Assembly (NCBI GenBank): GCA_025769875.1
Contig: JAGFNK010000721.1
Coordinates: forward strand, 1-24,243
Direction: 5' to 3'
DNA: 24,243 nucleotides
Source: Russula earlei
Taxonomy: Eukaryota > Basidiomycota > Agaricomycetes > Russulales > Russulaceae
The position numbers were made by a program, and so were the translations under genes. Under the pieces are notes generated by a model. That model did no database searches and was not told where the DNA came from. It saw only the letters and a program-made list of their open reading frames with translations. Shown here piece after piece: positions 8,213 to 15,839 of the stretch (position 1 is the stretch's first letter; each line of letters opens with the position of its first letter).

Positions 8213-10030
8213 CTATGAAAATGTAACAGTGATGGGAGGCAGGCCTTCCACGTTTTGTTGGTCACCACCCGTCTCTACGGCTCTCTCGTCATCATCCTTA
8301 GTAGAAGTTATCTCACCGTCTCCCGGAACGGCGGCTCGGGATGACGGTGGGGAGCGTCGCGGCGGATGATGTTCTTCGTCTGTTTCAGCATCGGTCGGTG
8401 CAGAATGTATAGAAGATACATCTCCCATGCCGCCTTGCCACGAGCGTACTTCCTCTGCAGAAAGAACCTTCACTCCGGTGCCCTGCGTTCCGAAGTCTCG
8501 TGGCTCAGCGCGGAGAGCACGACGTCCCATCTCGAGGAGACCCTCGAGCATACCTTTGATACGTCTGTAGGTCTCATCGTGCTCGTCCCCATCGTCATCG
8601 TCCATGTCTTCATCATCATCCGCTGTGTCCTCGGGGCTGAGTGACGACTTGATGGCACGATATGCTCGAGGAGGTAGCATAAGGCGTGACTCTCGCAACT
8701 TCCGCCGCAGTTCTCTAATTTCGGTGTCTTGTCTATGCTTTGTCGCTTCAAGACTGGCGTTTATGGCAAGGAGAGATCTATTCGTGATTTCTAAGTCTTC
8801 AATCTGTGGGTAGAGGGACTGATGAATGGCGGATACGTGCACGGGAAGAAAGTTTGATACCTTGCGATTCGTCTTGGCCTCCGCTCTGATCTGTCGGTCA
8901 GAATCGTCAGGCTGCTCGGAATATGTTGCGGGGCTACCCAATGAATAACCGGGCGAGTTCGAGTCGCATGGACGATCGAACACATCAAAAGTCGGGCCCG
9001 AATCGAGTACAATGCCTCCTCTTTCTGCGGTAGCCAAGGTCGTGGGAGCGTGGGAGATTGGCGTAGGTGCAGTACTACAGCTGATTGATGAGCCTAGCGT
9101 GTCTCTCGAGGACTGTGAGGAGAAAGACAATGTAGAGGAAGGCGGCGATTGGGGCGGCAAAGGAATGGCTGCTGGATCGATTTTTGCGGAAACACCGTGG
9201 TCAAGGTCACGATTTGTCGCAGGAGAGAGGGGCGGGAAGAAGCGCGATGAGGCTGTGTTAGCGGGAATACTTGGGGTGTACCGGTGAGGGTTTGCGGCGG
9301 ACGTGGGCGTTGTAATGGGATGTACAACAAAAGGAACGGTTGGCGAGGGTGGCCTGGATCCGAGGCCTCTTAAATCTGCTATGGAAGGTGCTCGCGATCG
9401 ACTTTCCACGGGACGCATCGTAACAAAGGACGGGGATGAGGGATGTGACGAGCTCGGTGGGGTAGGTGACGTGCTAAATCCATTGGACTTTGCCATGCCA
9501 GAGACCTTAGCCCTCACGCGAACCGCCGGACTAGTGGAAGTGTTGTCTGGAGAGTGACGAGGGGAGGGCGATGCTGGAGGGGTAGCATGGGCCGTGCCGC
9601 TATTGCGCCGTGCCACGATGACGGACGCCTCGAGGGTCGAAGTCAACGAACGCTGCCTAGACAACTCGTGCGGCGCAAGCGCGGCCATCGGTCTCGAGAT
9701 GGGGGAATCAACAGCGGATCGGGTAGATGAAACCTTCCTTGCATGACTTTGTGTTCGTTTGAATGGGGAAGGCGGTCGCGCGGTGGACTTGGCGGTGGAG
9801 TTTTCCGTGCTTGATGACGAGGATGTCCGCCCAATGCTGGTGATGGCACTGCTGCTAACCTTGGCCCTTGGACGAAAGACAGGCTCTGAAAGCATGGAGG
9901 AAGGGGTTTGAGGAGCTTTGAGCTTTGACGGAGAGTGCGGGCGTGAGGGGGGCCTTGAGTGGACAGTGATCACATCGCTCAAATTTACTTTGGCTGTTAC
10001 CTTGATGGGATGTAAGTTCCTCAACGGCAT
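8213..10030 (-). CDS. Ser/Pro-rich coiled-coil protein of unknown function
   Basis: A minus-strand gene with exons 8861-10030 and 8213-8803, predicted 586 residues. The N-terminal two thirds is Ser/Pro/Thr-rich and looks disordered. Near residue 390 a predicted helix begins (IEDLEITNRSLLAINASLE, then an Arg/Glu-rich heptad-like stretch with RRKLRESRL), followed by an acidic DDDEDMDDDDGDE run and a short helix (RRIKGMLEGLLEMGRRALRA). The intron 8804-8860 is 57 bp without a stop, so an unspliced ORF also exists. Removing it restores a continuous coiled coil, so I favour splicing. The start is the first in-frame ATG (MPLRNLHPIK). I recognise no named family. Its start lies 138 bp from the stop of riboflavin synthase on the same strand. 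Confidence 0.8.
   Translation of the reverse strand: MPLRNLHPIKVTAKVNLSDVITVHSRPPSRPHSPSKLKAPQTPSSMLSEPVFRPRAKVSSSAITSIGRTSSSSSTENSTAKSTARPPSPFKRTQSHARKVSSTRSAVDSPISRPMAALAPHELSRQRSLTSTLEASVIVARRNSGTAHATPPASPSPRHSPDNTSTSPAVRVRAKVSGMAKSNGFSTSPTPPSSSHPSSPSFVTMRPVESRSRAPSIADLRGLGSRPPSPTVPFVVHPITTPTSAANPHRYTPSIPANTASSRFFPPLSPATNRDLDHGVSAKIDPAAIPLPPQSPPSSTLSFSSQSSRDTLGSSISCSTAPTPISHAPTTLATAERGGIVLDSGPTFDVFDRPCDSNSPGYSLGSPATYSEQPDDSDRQIRAEAKTNRKVSNFLPVHVSAIHQSLYPQIEDLEITNRSLLAINASLEATKHRQDTEIRELRRKLRESRLMLPPRAYRAIKSSLSPEDTADDDEDMDDDDGDEHDETYRRIKGMLEGLLEMGRRALRAEPRDFGTQGTGVKVLSAEEVRSWQGGMGDVSSIHSAPTDAETDEEHHPPRRSPPSSRAAVPGDGEITSTKDDDERAVETGGDQQNVEGLPPITVTFS
8804..8860 (-). other. Frame-neutral 57-bp intron
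   Basis: On the minus strand it opens gtatca after AAG and ends cccacag, is pyrimidine-rich, and is exactly 19 codons long with no stop. Retention would insert VSNFLPVHVSAIHQSLYPQ into the start of the coiled coil. The splice sites are good, so this is more likely an intron than coding sequence. Confidence 0.7.
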
Positions 10031-10168
10031 CAGAGAGCCATGAGAGTGATAACTACCTTGCCTTTTTCCATAGAGGTTCAAAATCTGAGTGAGCAGAGCG
10101 TGCTATTGAAGGATGAATTGGCTTTGGCAGTGGTAGCATTGCCAGTGCCGGTTGTGGTACGGGCGATC

Positions 10169-11043
10169 TCAAATTCCTTTTTTAGCTAAAACGTCTTCAA
10201 CGACCTTTTCAATCAGTCGTCGCCATTCAGCCGTCCCACTCTGGCCGCTGAGCGTGGCCGTCACGCTCTTCTCCACATACTTCCCAACCATATCCGCTTC
10301 TATGTTTACTTTAGCTCCTATGCCTTTCTTTCCGAGCGTGATCTTCTCCTGCGTGTGACGAATGAGCATGACGCCGAACGTCCTCTTGTCATCGTCCACT
10401 TCTGTCACGGTCAGAGAGGTTCCATCGATGGCGACATAACCCTTCTGGACCAGGTACTGTAACAAGGATGGTCGCGTGGGCGTTTCCTCGTTCAGCCGGA
10501 AAAGGAGCCGCACGGAGTCTCCGTCAGGTGTTTTGGAAACCAGAGTTGCAGTATCGTCAACGTGACCCTAGACGAGAGTGTGAGTGGGCATCTGTAAAGG
10601 GTGGGAGAGGCGCCAACGGACCTGCACGAAATGTCCTCCGAACCGGACATGGGAACCCATTGCACGCTCCAAGTTGAGCTGGTCGCCGACCTTCCGCTCG
10701 CCTGAGTGTCATGCGTAAGACTTTGCGTGCTCTGATTGATAGTTTGCACGTACCTAAATCCGTCCTTTCCAACGTCTCATTGGCAAGCCAGACCTCAAAC
10801 CAACCGCCGTTCTGCTGGGCGTCGAAACTCGTAACGGTGAGGCAGGCTCCATTCACCGCGATCGAATCACCAACATGGCAATCCCCAAGGATTGGCCCTG
10901 CATCTGAGACAGTTAACGTACATCCCCCATCATCGAGGCTTATGGCAGAGACGGTTCCCAAGTGTTCAATCTGAGGTCATTTCAGTTATCAGAGAGAATT
11001 AACGGCGGATGCATTATGCGCTGCGTACGAGGCCTGTGAACAT
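10169..11043 (-). CDS. RIB5: Riboflavin synthase (alpha-type)
   Basis: Converts two 6,7-dimethyl-8-ribityllumazine molecules to riboflavin and 5-amino-6-ribitylaminouracil, the last step of riboflavin synthesis. Exons (minus strand): 11029-11043, 10754-10970, 10622-10701, 10169-10567. They join in frame to 236 residues, normal for the family. The N-terminus MFTGLIEHLGTV is the family signature and is only recovered by splicing a 15-nt first exon. The two lumazine-binding repeats are visible through the paired motifs NGACLTVT and DGTSLTVT, with GSHVRFGGHFVQGHVDD at the repeat boundary. The introns are 58, 52 and 54 bp. The gene appears intact and is probably functional. Confidence 0.96.
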
Positions 11044-11196
11044 AGATAAGACTGTGAGAAATTTGGAAATGATGATGTGAAGCGCGCCTTGCAGGTCATC
11101 ATTCGCCTCTGTGCTGACTTCGCATGTCCCATCACAAAACCCGACAGACGCCGCAATCCTCAGAGGCTGTAAGGAAACGGACGATTTGGGAATCGT
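11044..11196. promoter_or_regulatory. Short region between riboflavin synthase and a divergent small ORF
   Basis: About 150 bp upstream of the riboflavin synthase start. If the small plus-strand ORF at 11197 is real, this is a shared bidirectional promoter. I see no TATA or CCAAT box I would defend. Confidence 0.3.
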
Positions 11197-11388
11197 ATGC
11201 TGGTACGCGGCGACTTTACTGTCAACCAATCATTCACACTCTTCGGTGTGCTAGTCCTTCCCCCCAAAGTTCGCCTCAATGTTTCTCTTGCGCTCTGCTC
11301 CGTTGCCATAGCTGGCATTTTCATATCCGACTACCTTGAGAAAGCCATGCATCCTCCCCAAAAGGCCACATCAAACCCCCCTAAATAG
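11197..11388 (+). CDS. Possible small single-pass membrane protein
   Basis: A 63-codon uninterrupted frame. Its middle is hydrophobic (LNVSLALCSVAIAGIFIS, about residues 28-45) and is preceded by a second apolar stretch (FTLFGVLVLPP), with a charged DYLEK after the membrane segment. This composition is coherent for a small organelle or ER membrane protein, and the frame fills the gap between two minus-strand genes. I do not recognise the family. It could also be the last exon of a longer gene, or chance. Confidence 0.45.
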   Translation: MLVRGDFTVNQSFTLFGVLVLPPKVRLNVSLALCSVAIAGIFISDYLEKAMHPPQKATSNPPK

Positions 11389-11531
11389 CTCTTACCCGAG
11401 TCAAAGGGGACGAAGAACACTCGTCTCTGCAGCATCTTCTTTATGCATTTCGGGACACAGCCCGAGGGAATAACAAGTAGTGTATGTGTCGACTCTCGAA
11501 GCAACCTAAACTGTTCCTCCAATTGTCCCCA

Positions 11532-12494
11532 CTAGGCAGCGAGTCCGTCATATGCGTCTTCCGTGGTCGTAGACTTTAGTGTTACTGAACGGCTGAGAGG
11601 AGAATGGCATTTGTATGCTGTCGCTTCGTTGACGACGTCCCCTGGCGAGAATTGCTTCGGACACCGTCTGGCCGGCCCATAAATCACGCCCTGCGTGCCA
11701 AATACTTCACCGTTATCTTTGATTGCGCACATCGGAGGAACTCCTAAGCAGCCCGGCGACACGGTTTTGTCAGGTCTGTGCACCATGTCAACTTTCGGAA
11801 ATTGCGCCTGGACTTGCGGTACTGGCGGTGACCCGAACGATGGATAAGCCGGCATGTTGTCATCCTCGATCTTGAACTCCCAGCTCGCGCGCTCCCAATC
11901 TGGCACAAACTCTTCCTTTCCCTTTCCCATCCACTTCCTACGGCGACCGCAGAGATCGCACAAGAAGCCCCACCACTGGTCGAAAAATACGATGACTAGT
12001 ATCATCGTCCCGACTACGCTGACTGCGATGACCGCAATTCCGATCACACGCCAGTCAACTCCGTGTCCCTGGGACAGCTCGAAATCGGTGGGAGGCGATG
12101 ATGGATACGATGTAGGAAATGTGGCGTTTTGGCTGGTGCTGGTAATAATGACGCCGGTATACGTGTTACCACCTTCGCTAGCAGGGGTTGGCAGTTGTGA
12201 GGTTGGCATTTGGGTTGTCATAGGTTGTGAATGTGGTGATGAAACTCCAGTTACGGCTGCTGTAAGTGGCTCGGCGTGTCTCGTGAGCTGAGGGAGCGAA
12301 AACGTTGTGTGCTCAACACGAAATATTGTGGAGGCCTGCTCCTGCTGATGTATGGTCTGGACCGTGACGGGACCAGGCTCGTCAAATTCAGGTTTGGCCC
12401 CGACTGGCAGGAGGTCACCGAGATCTCCCTGAGGCAGCGCACGTACCGCCGAACTGAGAAACAAGGCCGCGATGCTCGAGATGCCGCACCACAT
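11532..12494 (-). CDS. Single-pass type I membrane protein, Ser/Thr-rich ectodomain
   Basis: A single-exon 320-residue frame. An N-terminal signal peptide is visible (MWCGISSIAALFLSSAVRAL, probable cleavage near residue 20). The ectodomain (about 21-147) is Ser/Thr/Pro-rich with an N-glycosylation sequon (NAT, about 123). One membrane helix follows at about 148-171 (IGIAVIAVSVVGTMILVIVF), then a Cys/Arg-rich stop-transfer (LCDLCGRRRKWMGKG) and a tail of about 130 residues. The architecture resembles fungal cell-surface sensors or hydrophobic-anchor proteins, but there is no WSC or other named domain, so no function is assigned. The frame is intact. Confidence 0.75.
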   Translation of the reverse strand: MWCGISSIAALFLSSAVRALPQGDLGDLLPVGAKPEFDEPGPVTVQTIHQQEQASTIFRVEHTTFSLPQLTRHAEPLTAAVTGVSSPHSQPMTTQMPTSQLPTPASEGGNTYTGVIITSTSQNATFPTSYPSSPPTDFELSQGHGVDWRVIGIAVIAVSVVGTMILVIVFFDQWWGFLCDLCGRRRKWMGKGKEEFVPDWERASWEFKIEDDNMPAYPSFGSPPVPQVQAQFPKVDMVHRPDKTVSPGCLGVPPMCAIKDNGEVFGTQGVIYGPARRCPKQFSPGDVVNEATAYKCHSPLSRSVTLKSTTTEDAYDGLAA

Positions 12495-12702
12495 CTGTCT
12501 GTTCGGCGGCGCAGTTGAGGACGGCGGTGTGTTTACGAGCGATGTGCTTAGGCTTACATTAAATTCGCACTCCCGGCCGACCCTGACACGCCTCTCAATT
12601 ACTCACGTGATGTCCTCGTTCAATCCCGTGACCTGGAAACTAACTATATATTGCGTGCGTGCGGGACAAGGACAATAATCCCAGTAGGTCTAAATAGACT
12701 GT
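12495..12702. promoter_or_regulatory. Upstream region of the membrane-protein gene
   Basis: About 208 bp between the start of the membrane-protein gene and the stop of the next minus-strand gene. It should contain the promoter of the former and the 3' UTR of the latter. An ACTATATATTG stretch at about 12639-12650 is TATA-like but lies about 150 bp upstream. Confidence 0.3.
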
Positions 12703-14190
12703 TCAAGGCGTCCCATCGTGACTATGGAAATTGGGGTGTGCCGAGTCAACCGGAGAAGTGCCGATTGTGTCTTGTAGTGGATTTGACTGGGTGTATTGCA
12801 CAGCAATATCCTCCAGGAGCTCATTGGCACATCCTGCATTAGCCGACGGCTGCACTTCTGAGGCCGTACAATGAGATGGCGGCAGGGGGGGTTCGACCTT
12901 GGTGGACATCAGCTTCGCGGTGACACTCTTCTTGACCACCTGCACAACACGAATCTTCTTTGCTTGAGCAGGTTGAAGTAGAGCCGGCGAGCATGAGAAA
13001 CTAAGAGGAGTCAGAGTCTTTTCACCTGGGATAGTCCTTCCCGCTTCTGTCCTTCTGTCCCCAACAAGGTAATCGAACTTCCACGCTGCAACGGGGCGTT
13101 CTTCAGCGGGAAAGAGACGGGGTGGTTGAACAGGCTCAGTGCCATGGACTGTGTATGGCCCGTTGGCTTTGAGAATAAGATAAGCCTGCCTGGAGAGGTA
13201 ATCACGAGACTCATCTCCGTTTACCATGAGGCGTCGGAGAACAGGGGGCGTATCAAGAGTAGAGTGATGAAAGGCGAAAGACTTGCGCTGCAACGGCATA
13301 AAGTCCGCAGTCGCAGAGACGAGATGCACACCAAGAGAAAATACTTCGCTTTGAGTCGGACAAGAGTAGCCAGCAAGTTTGAAAACGGGTTTGATCATCC
13401 GAAATCCCTCTTGGTCGATCATAACCTCAAGAGTAATCGACTCGAGCCAAGAAAGGGATATGGGAAGAAGAGGGAACCGCACAGTGCCGATCCCGATATT
13501 CTCTAAGATGCGCTTAGCACCATGAGGTAAAAGCTGCGGATTCGAGCGTGAGGATGACCCTGAATCTATGGTTGATGTTGAACAGTTTCGCCTGCGTCCT
13601 GAGGACCCTTTCGGTCCTGAAGGCCTCCAAGGCTCCCCAGTTTCAGAACTAGCCTGAGTACGCTCGGGGGAGGTTCTTTGGGTACCAGATGGATCTAAGG
13701 GATCAGAGTACTCTGATTTCGCGTGAACGAAATCTTTGTAAACCACGTATCGCGGCCTCTGAGGGCTCGATTCTGGAGTGCTTGGTGAATTTGGCTGCGA
13801 CATCCGCACAAATTTGGCGATAGGAGAGTTGGTCGTAGATTGTGGAGGTGGCATAGGCATCGCCTGGTGTGGGCTTCCCGTTTCGGGTGTCTCCTCTTGT
13901 GCTTTGATACATGCGTTTCCCGATCCTTGATTAGGTGACTCGTGATAAATATGGGTATGGGATCCTCCTTTATCTTGATCGGACAGGTAGCCAGATGATG
14001 TAGCGTCGATTGTGTTGGACAAGTCTCCGATGCCTGCATGCAAGATAAAGGGTATGCTTCCGGCTTGGCAGCAAGCGATAAGATTATCATCCAGGCTCGA
14101 CCAAGAGGACGGCGGAGAGGGCGTATCGAGGCATCTGAGAATAGACGGGGTACTACGGCGTCGGGACAGGGGCGGCGGGATACTAGACAT
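12703..14190 (-). CDS. Ser/Pro-rich protein of unknown function with a structured C-terminal half
   Basis: A single uninterrupted frame, about 495 residues from the chosen ATG (MSSIPPPLSRRRSTPS). The frame stays open for another 75 codons upstream, but that part is unlike coding sequence in tone, so I chose the downstream ATG. The N-terminal half is Ser/Pro/Gln-rich and probably disordered. The C-terminal half has regular hydrophobic spacing suggestive of a beta-rich fold (LPISLSWLESITLEVMI, EVFSLGVHLVSATADFM, AWKFDYLVGDRR), then a basic KKIRVVQVVKKSVTAKL patch. I recognise no named domain. It is divergent from the forkhead gene across about 272 bp. Confidence 0.72.
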   Translation of the reverse strand: MSSIPPPLSRRRSTPSILRCLDTPSPPSSWSSLDDNLIACCQAGSIPFILHAGIGDLSNTIDATSSGYLSDQDKGGSHTHIYHESPNQGSGNACIKAQEETPETGSPHQAMPMPPPQSTTNSPIAKFVRMSQPNSPSTPESSPQRPRYVVYKDFVHAKSEYSDPLDPSGTQRTSPERTQASSETGEPWRPSGPKGSSGRRRNCSTSTIDSGSSSRSNPQLLPHGAKRILENIGIGTVRFPLLPISLSWLESITLEVMIDQEGFRMIKPVFKLAGYSCPTQSEVFSLGVHLVSATADFMPLQRKSFAFHHSTLDTPPVLRRLMVNGDESRDYLSRQAYLILKANGPYTVHGTEPVQPPRLFPAEERPVAAWKFDYLVGDRRTEAGRTIPGEKTLTPLSFSCSPALLQPAQAKKIRVVQVVKKSVTAKLMSTKVEPPLPPSHCTASEVQPSANAGCANELLEDIAVQYTQSNPLQDTIGTSPVDSAHPNFHSHDGTP

Positions 14191-14462
14191 GTTAACAAGA
14201 GTGAAAGCCTGTTCAACGAGGTCAGATTCCGAACACGGAGTTGGACCGGATGGTGATTGGACCAGCGTTAGAGTGAGGTGAAAGGGGCTGCTATAAGGGT
14301 TATAACAATGGGCATCCTTTGTTCGACTGAATGGACCCATCGGGCTATCGGATCTCATAAAGGACAATGGACGCGTTACGTTACATAAGCGAGTGTATGA
14401 AGGGGATGGACCCACAAGTTATATGGCGCGGGTGCACGACTGGTTAATCCCTTACTCCCCTC
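14191..14462. promoter_or_regulatory. Divergent promoter region with an ACGCGT box
   Basis: About 272 bp separate the divergent starts at 14190 (-) and 14463 (+). It contains ACGCGT at 14371-14376, the core of the MluI cell-cycle box bound by MBF in yeasts. A single 6-mer is weak evidence. It is noted because the plus-strand gene is a forkhead factor, a family often linked to the cell cycle. Confidence 0.3.
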
Positions 14463-15770
14463 ATGTCTCGTCTGGATACAATTCTTAATCCCCAAGATGA
14501 TGATACCCCGACGCTGAGGTTCGATCAAGCTTCTTTCATTTCGACTAGCTCTCACGACGTTCTCTGTGACTTTCGTTATGTTATTGACAGGGCAGAACGC
14601 GCGCTTTCACCCCGATTAAGCCCCTTCGTCACATACATCGAGTGCTAGTGAGGCCTCAAAAGCGTCGAAAATATCCTCATGGTTACCAGAGGACGAAAGG
14701 CCATTGTGCCCATCCCACCTGTCCTGATACCCTTCGCTGCTTGCCCGATACGGATGGGCCGTCCCCAACATACCCTTCCCCGTCATCCTGAGGTGCGCAA
14801 TATTAGGGAGCAGAATGAAACGCCTCACAATCCGAGAAATTTACGCTGCCATGGAAGAAAAGTATCCATATTACCGAACGGCAGGTTCCACTTGGAAGGT
14901 CAGTCCCCTTGTATCGCGTTTATGATACAAGAATATGGAAACGAGTGATTCTACTCTGGTTCAGCAATCGGTCAGACATCATCTATCGCTGAACAGGTTG
15001 TTCGAGCGACAGCCGCGGCCGGTCACCGACCCCGGGTTTGGGTCGTACTGGACCGTCAATCTTCAGGCACCCTCCTGGCACGAAACGACCTCGCAAGCGT
15101 GGTCGCCCCGCAGCGGGGTGCAAATGGATGATTCAGAATCCGTACCGCAAGGAAACGCGGCCGTCCACGAAAAGAGCCGGGGACAGAGAACCGGCGCCAA
15201 GCGGAGATTCCGCCCATAGCATCTCTCCAGGTTTCCACGCTCAGATTACATGAGTGCAATTTCTACTGCATCGAACAGCAATTTTCGATTATGCGATGAT
15301 GAAGACGAAAATCCTACCTCTCGTTCTGAGCCTGGTGCGCCGTGGGGCGTAGAGGGAGGATTTTGAGAGCGAGGACGATGGCAATGGGCAGCCACGGCGA
15401 CCAATTACACCGGCATATGATCGCGCAGTCACTGTCTACTTGACGCCGAGTCCAGGTCAAGGGACACACGGCCAGCTGCACGATGACTCAATGCCTGCGC
15501 CGGACCCATTTCCTGAAATCTCATTGACCACCTCAAAGTTCAAATGGGATGCTTCGACGACAAGCATCAGAGGCTCGGTCGGAGGTTGCGAGCATGGCTC
15601 AGCAACTAACGGAATCCAAGACTGATGCCTCGAGGGCTAGAAGTGCCTTGAAGTTTGCAGAGGAGATGTTAGAGGTCGAGGTTCGGAAAAGGAAAGAGGC
15701 AGAACGAGCTGCAGAAGAGGAGACACGGATTAGAAAAATGATTGAGGACGAACTTCGGACTCTACGGTGA
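14463..15770 (+). CDS. Forkhead transcription factor (frameshifted copy)
   Basis: A DNA-binding regulator. The forkhead domain is unmistakable once two frames are joined. Before the intron 14899-14964 the frame reads [20 protein letters not shown] and ends in AGSTWK. After it come [19 protein letters not shown] and [13 protein letters not shown], then a basic [13 protein letters not shown] wing. The C-terminal part is acidic/Ser-rich and ends in a coiled coil of about 70 residues from [17 protein letters not shown]. The reading frame breaks near 14758, 14780, 15071, 15355 and 15547, each explained by one extra base in a C or G run. The N-terminal 32-40 codons ([14 protein letters not shown]) connect uncertainly to the rest: either a 32-bp intron (14559-14590) or another shift. 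The actual target genes are unknown. Confidence 0.82.
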
Positions 15771-15839
15771 TGGATTTCATGGCGGCTAGTATGTCGTTCG
15801 GGTAGTGGTACATCTAATCACGTGGTCCGTTCTTCCACC
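15771..15839 (+). promoter_or_regulatory. Short tandem intergenic region with a CACGTG E-box
   Basis: Only about 69 bp lie between the forkhead stop and the likely Utp13 start. It holds the palindrome CACGTG at 15819-15824, a binding core for bHLH or Cbf1-type factors. The spacing implies that the Utp13 promoter overlaps the 3' end of the forkhead gene. Confidence 0.35.

Noticed and set aside
8213..10081. Start of the coiled-coil protein at 10081
   Set aside because: The codon there is TTG; the first in-frame ATG is at 10028-10030.
13126..13506. 126-codon plus-strand frame
   Set aside because: Lies opposite the better-supported minus-strand protein of unknown function; basic, low-information translation.
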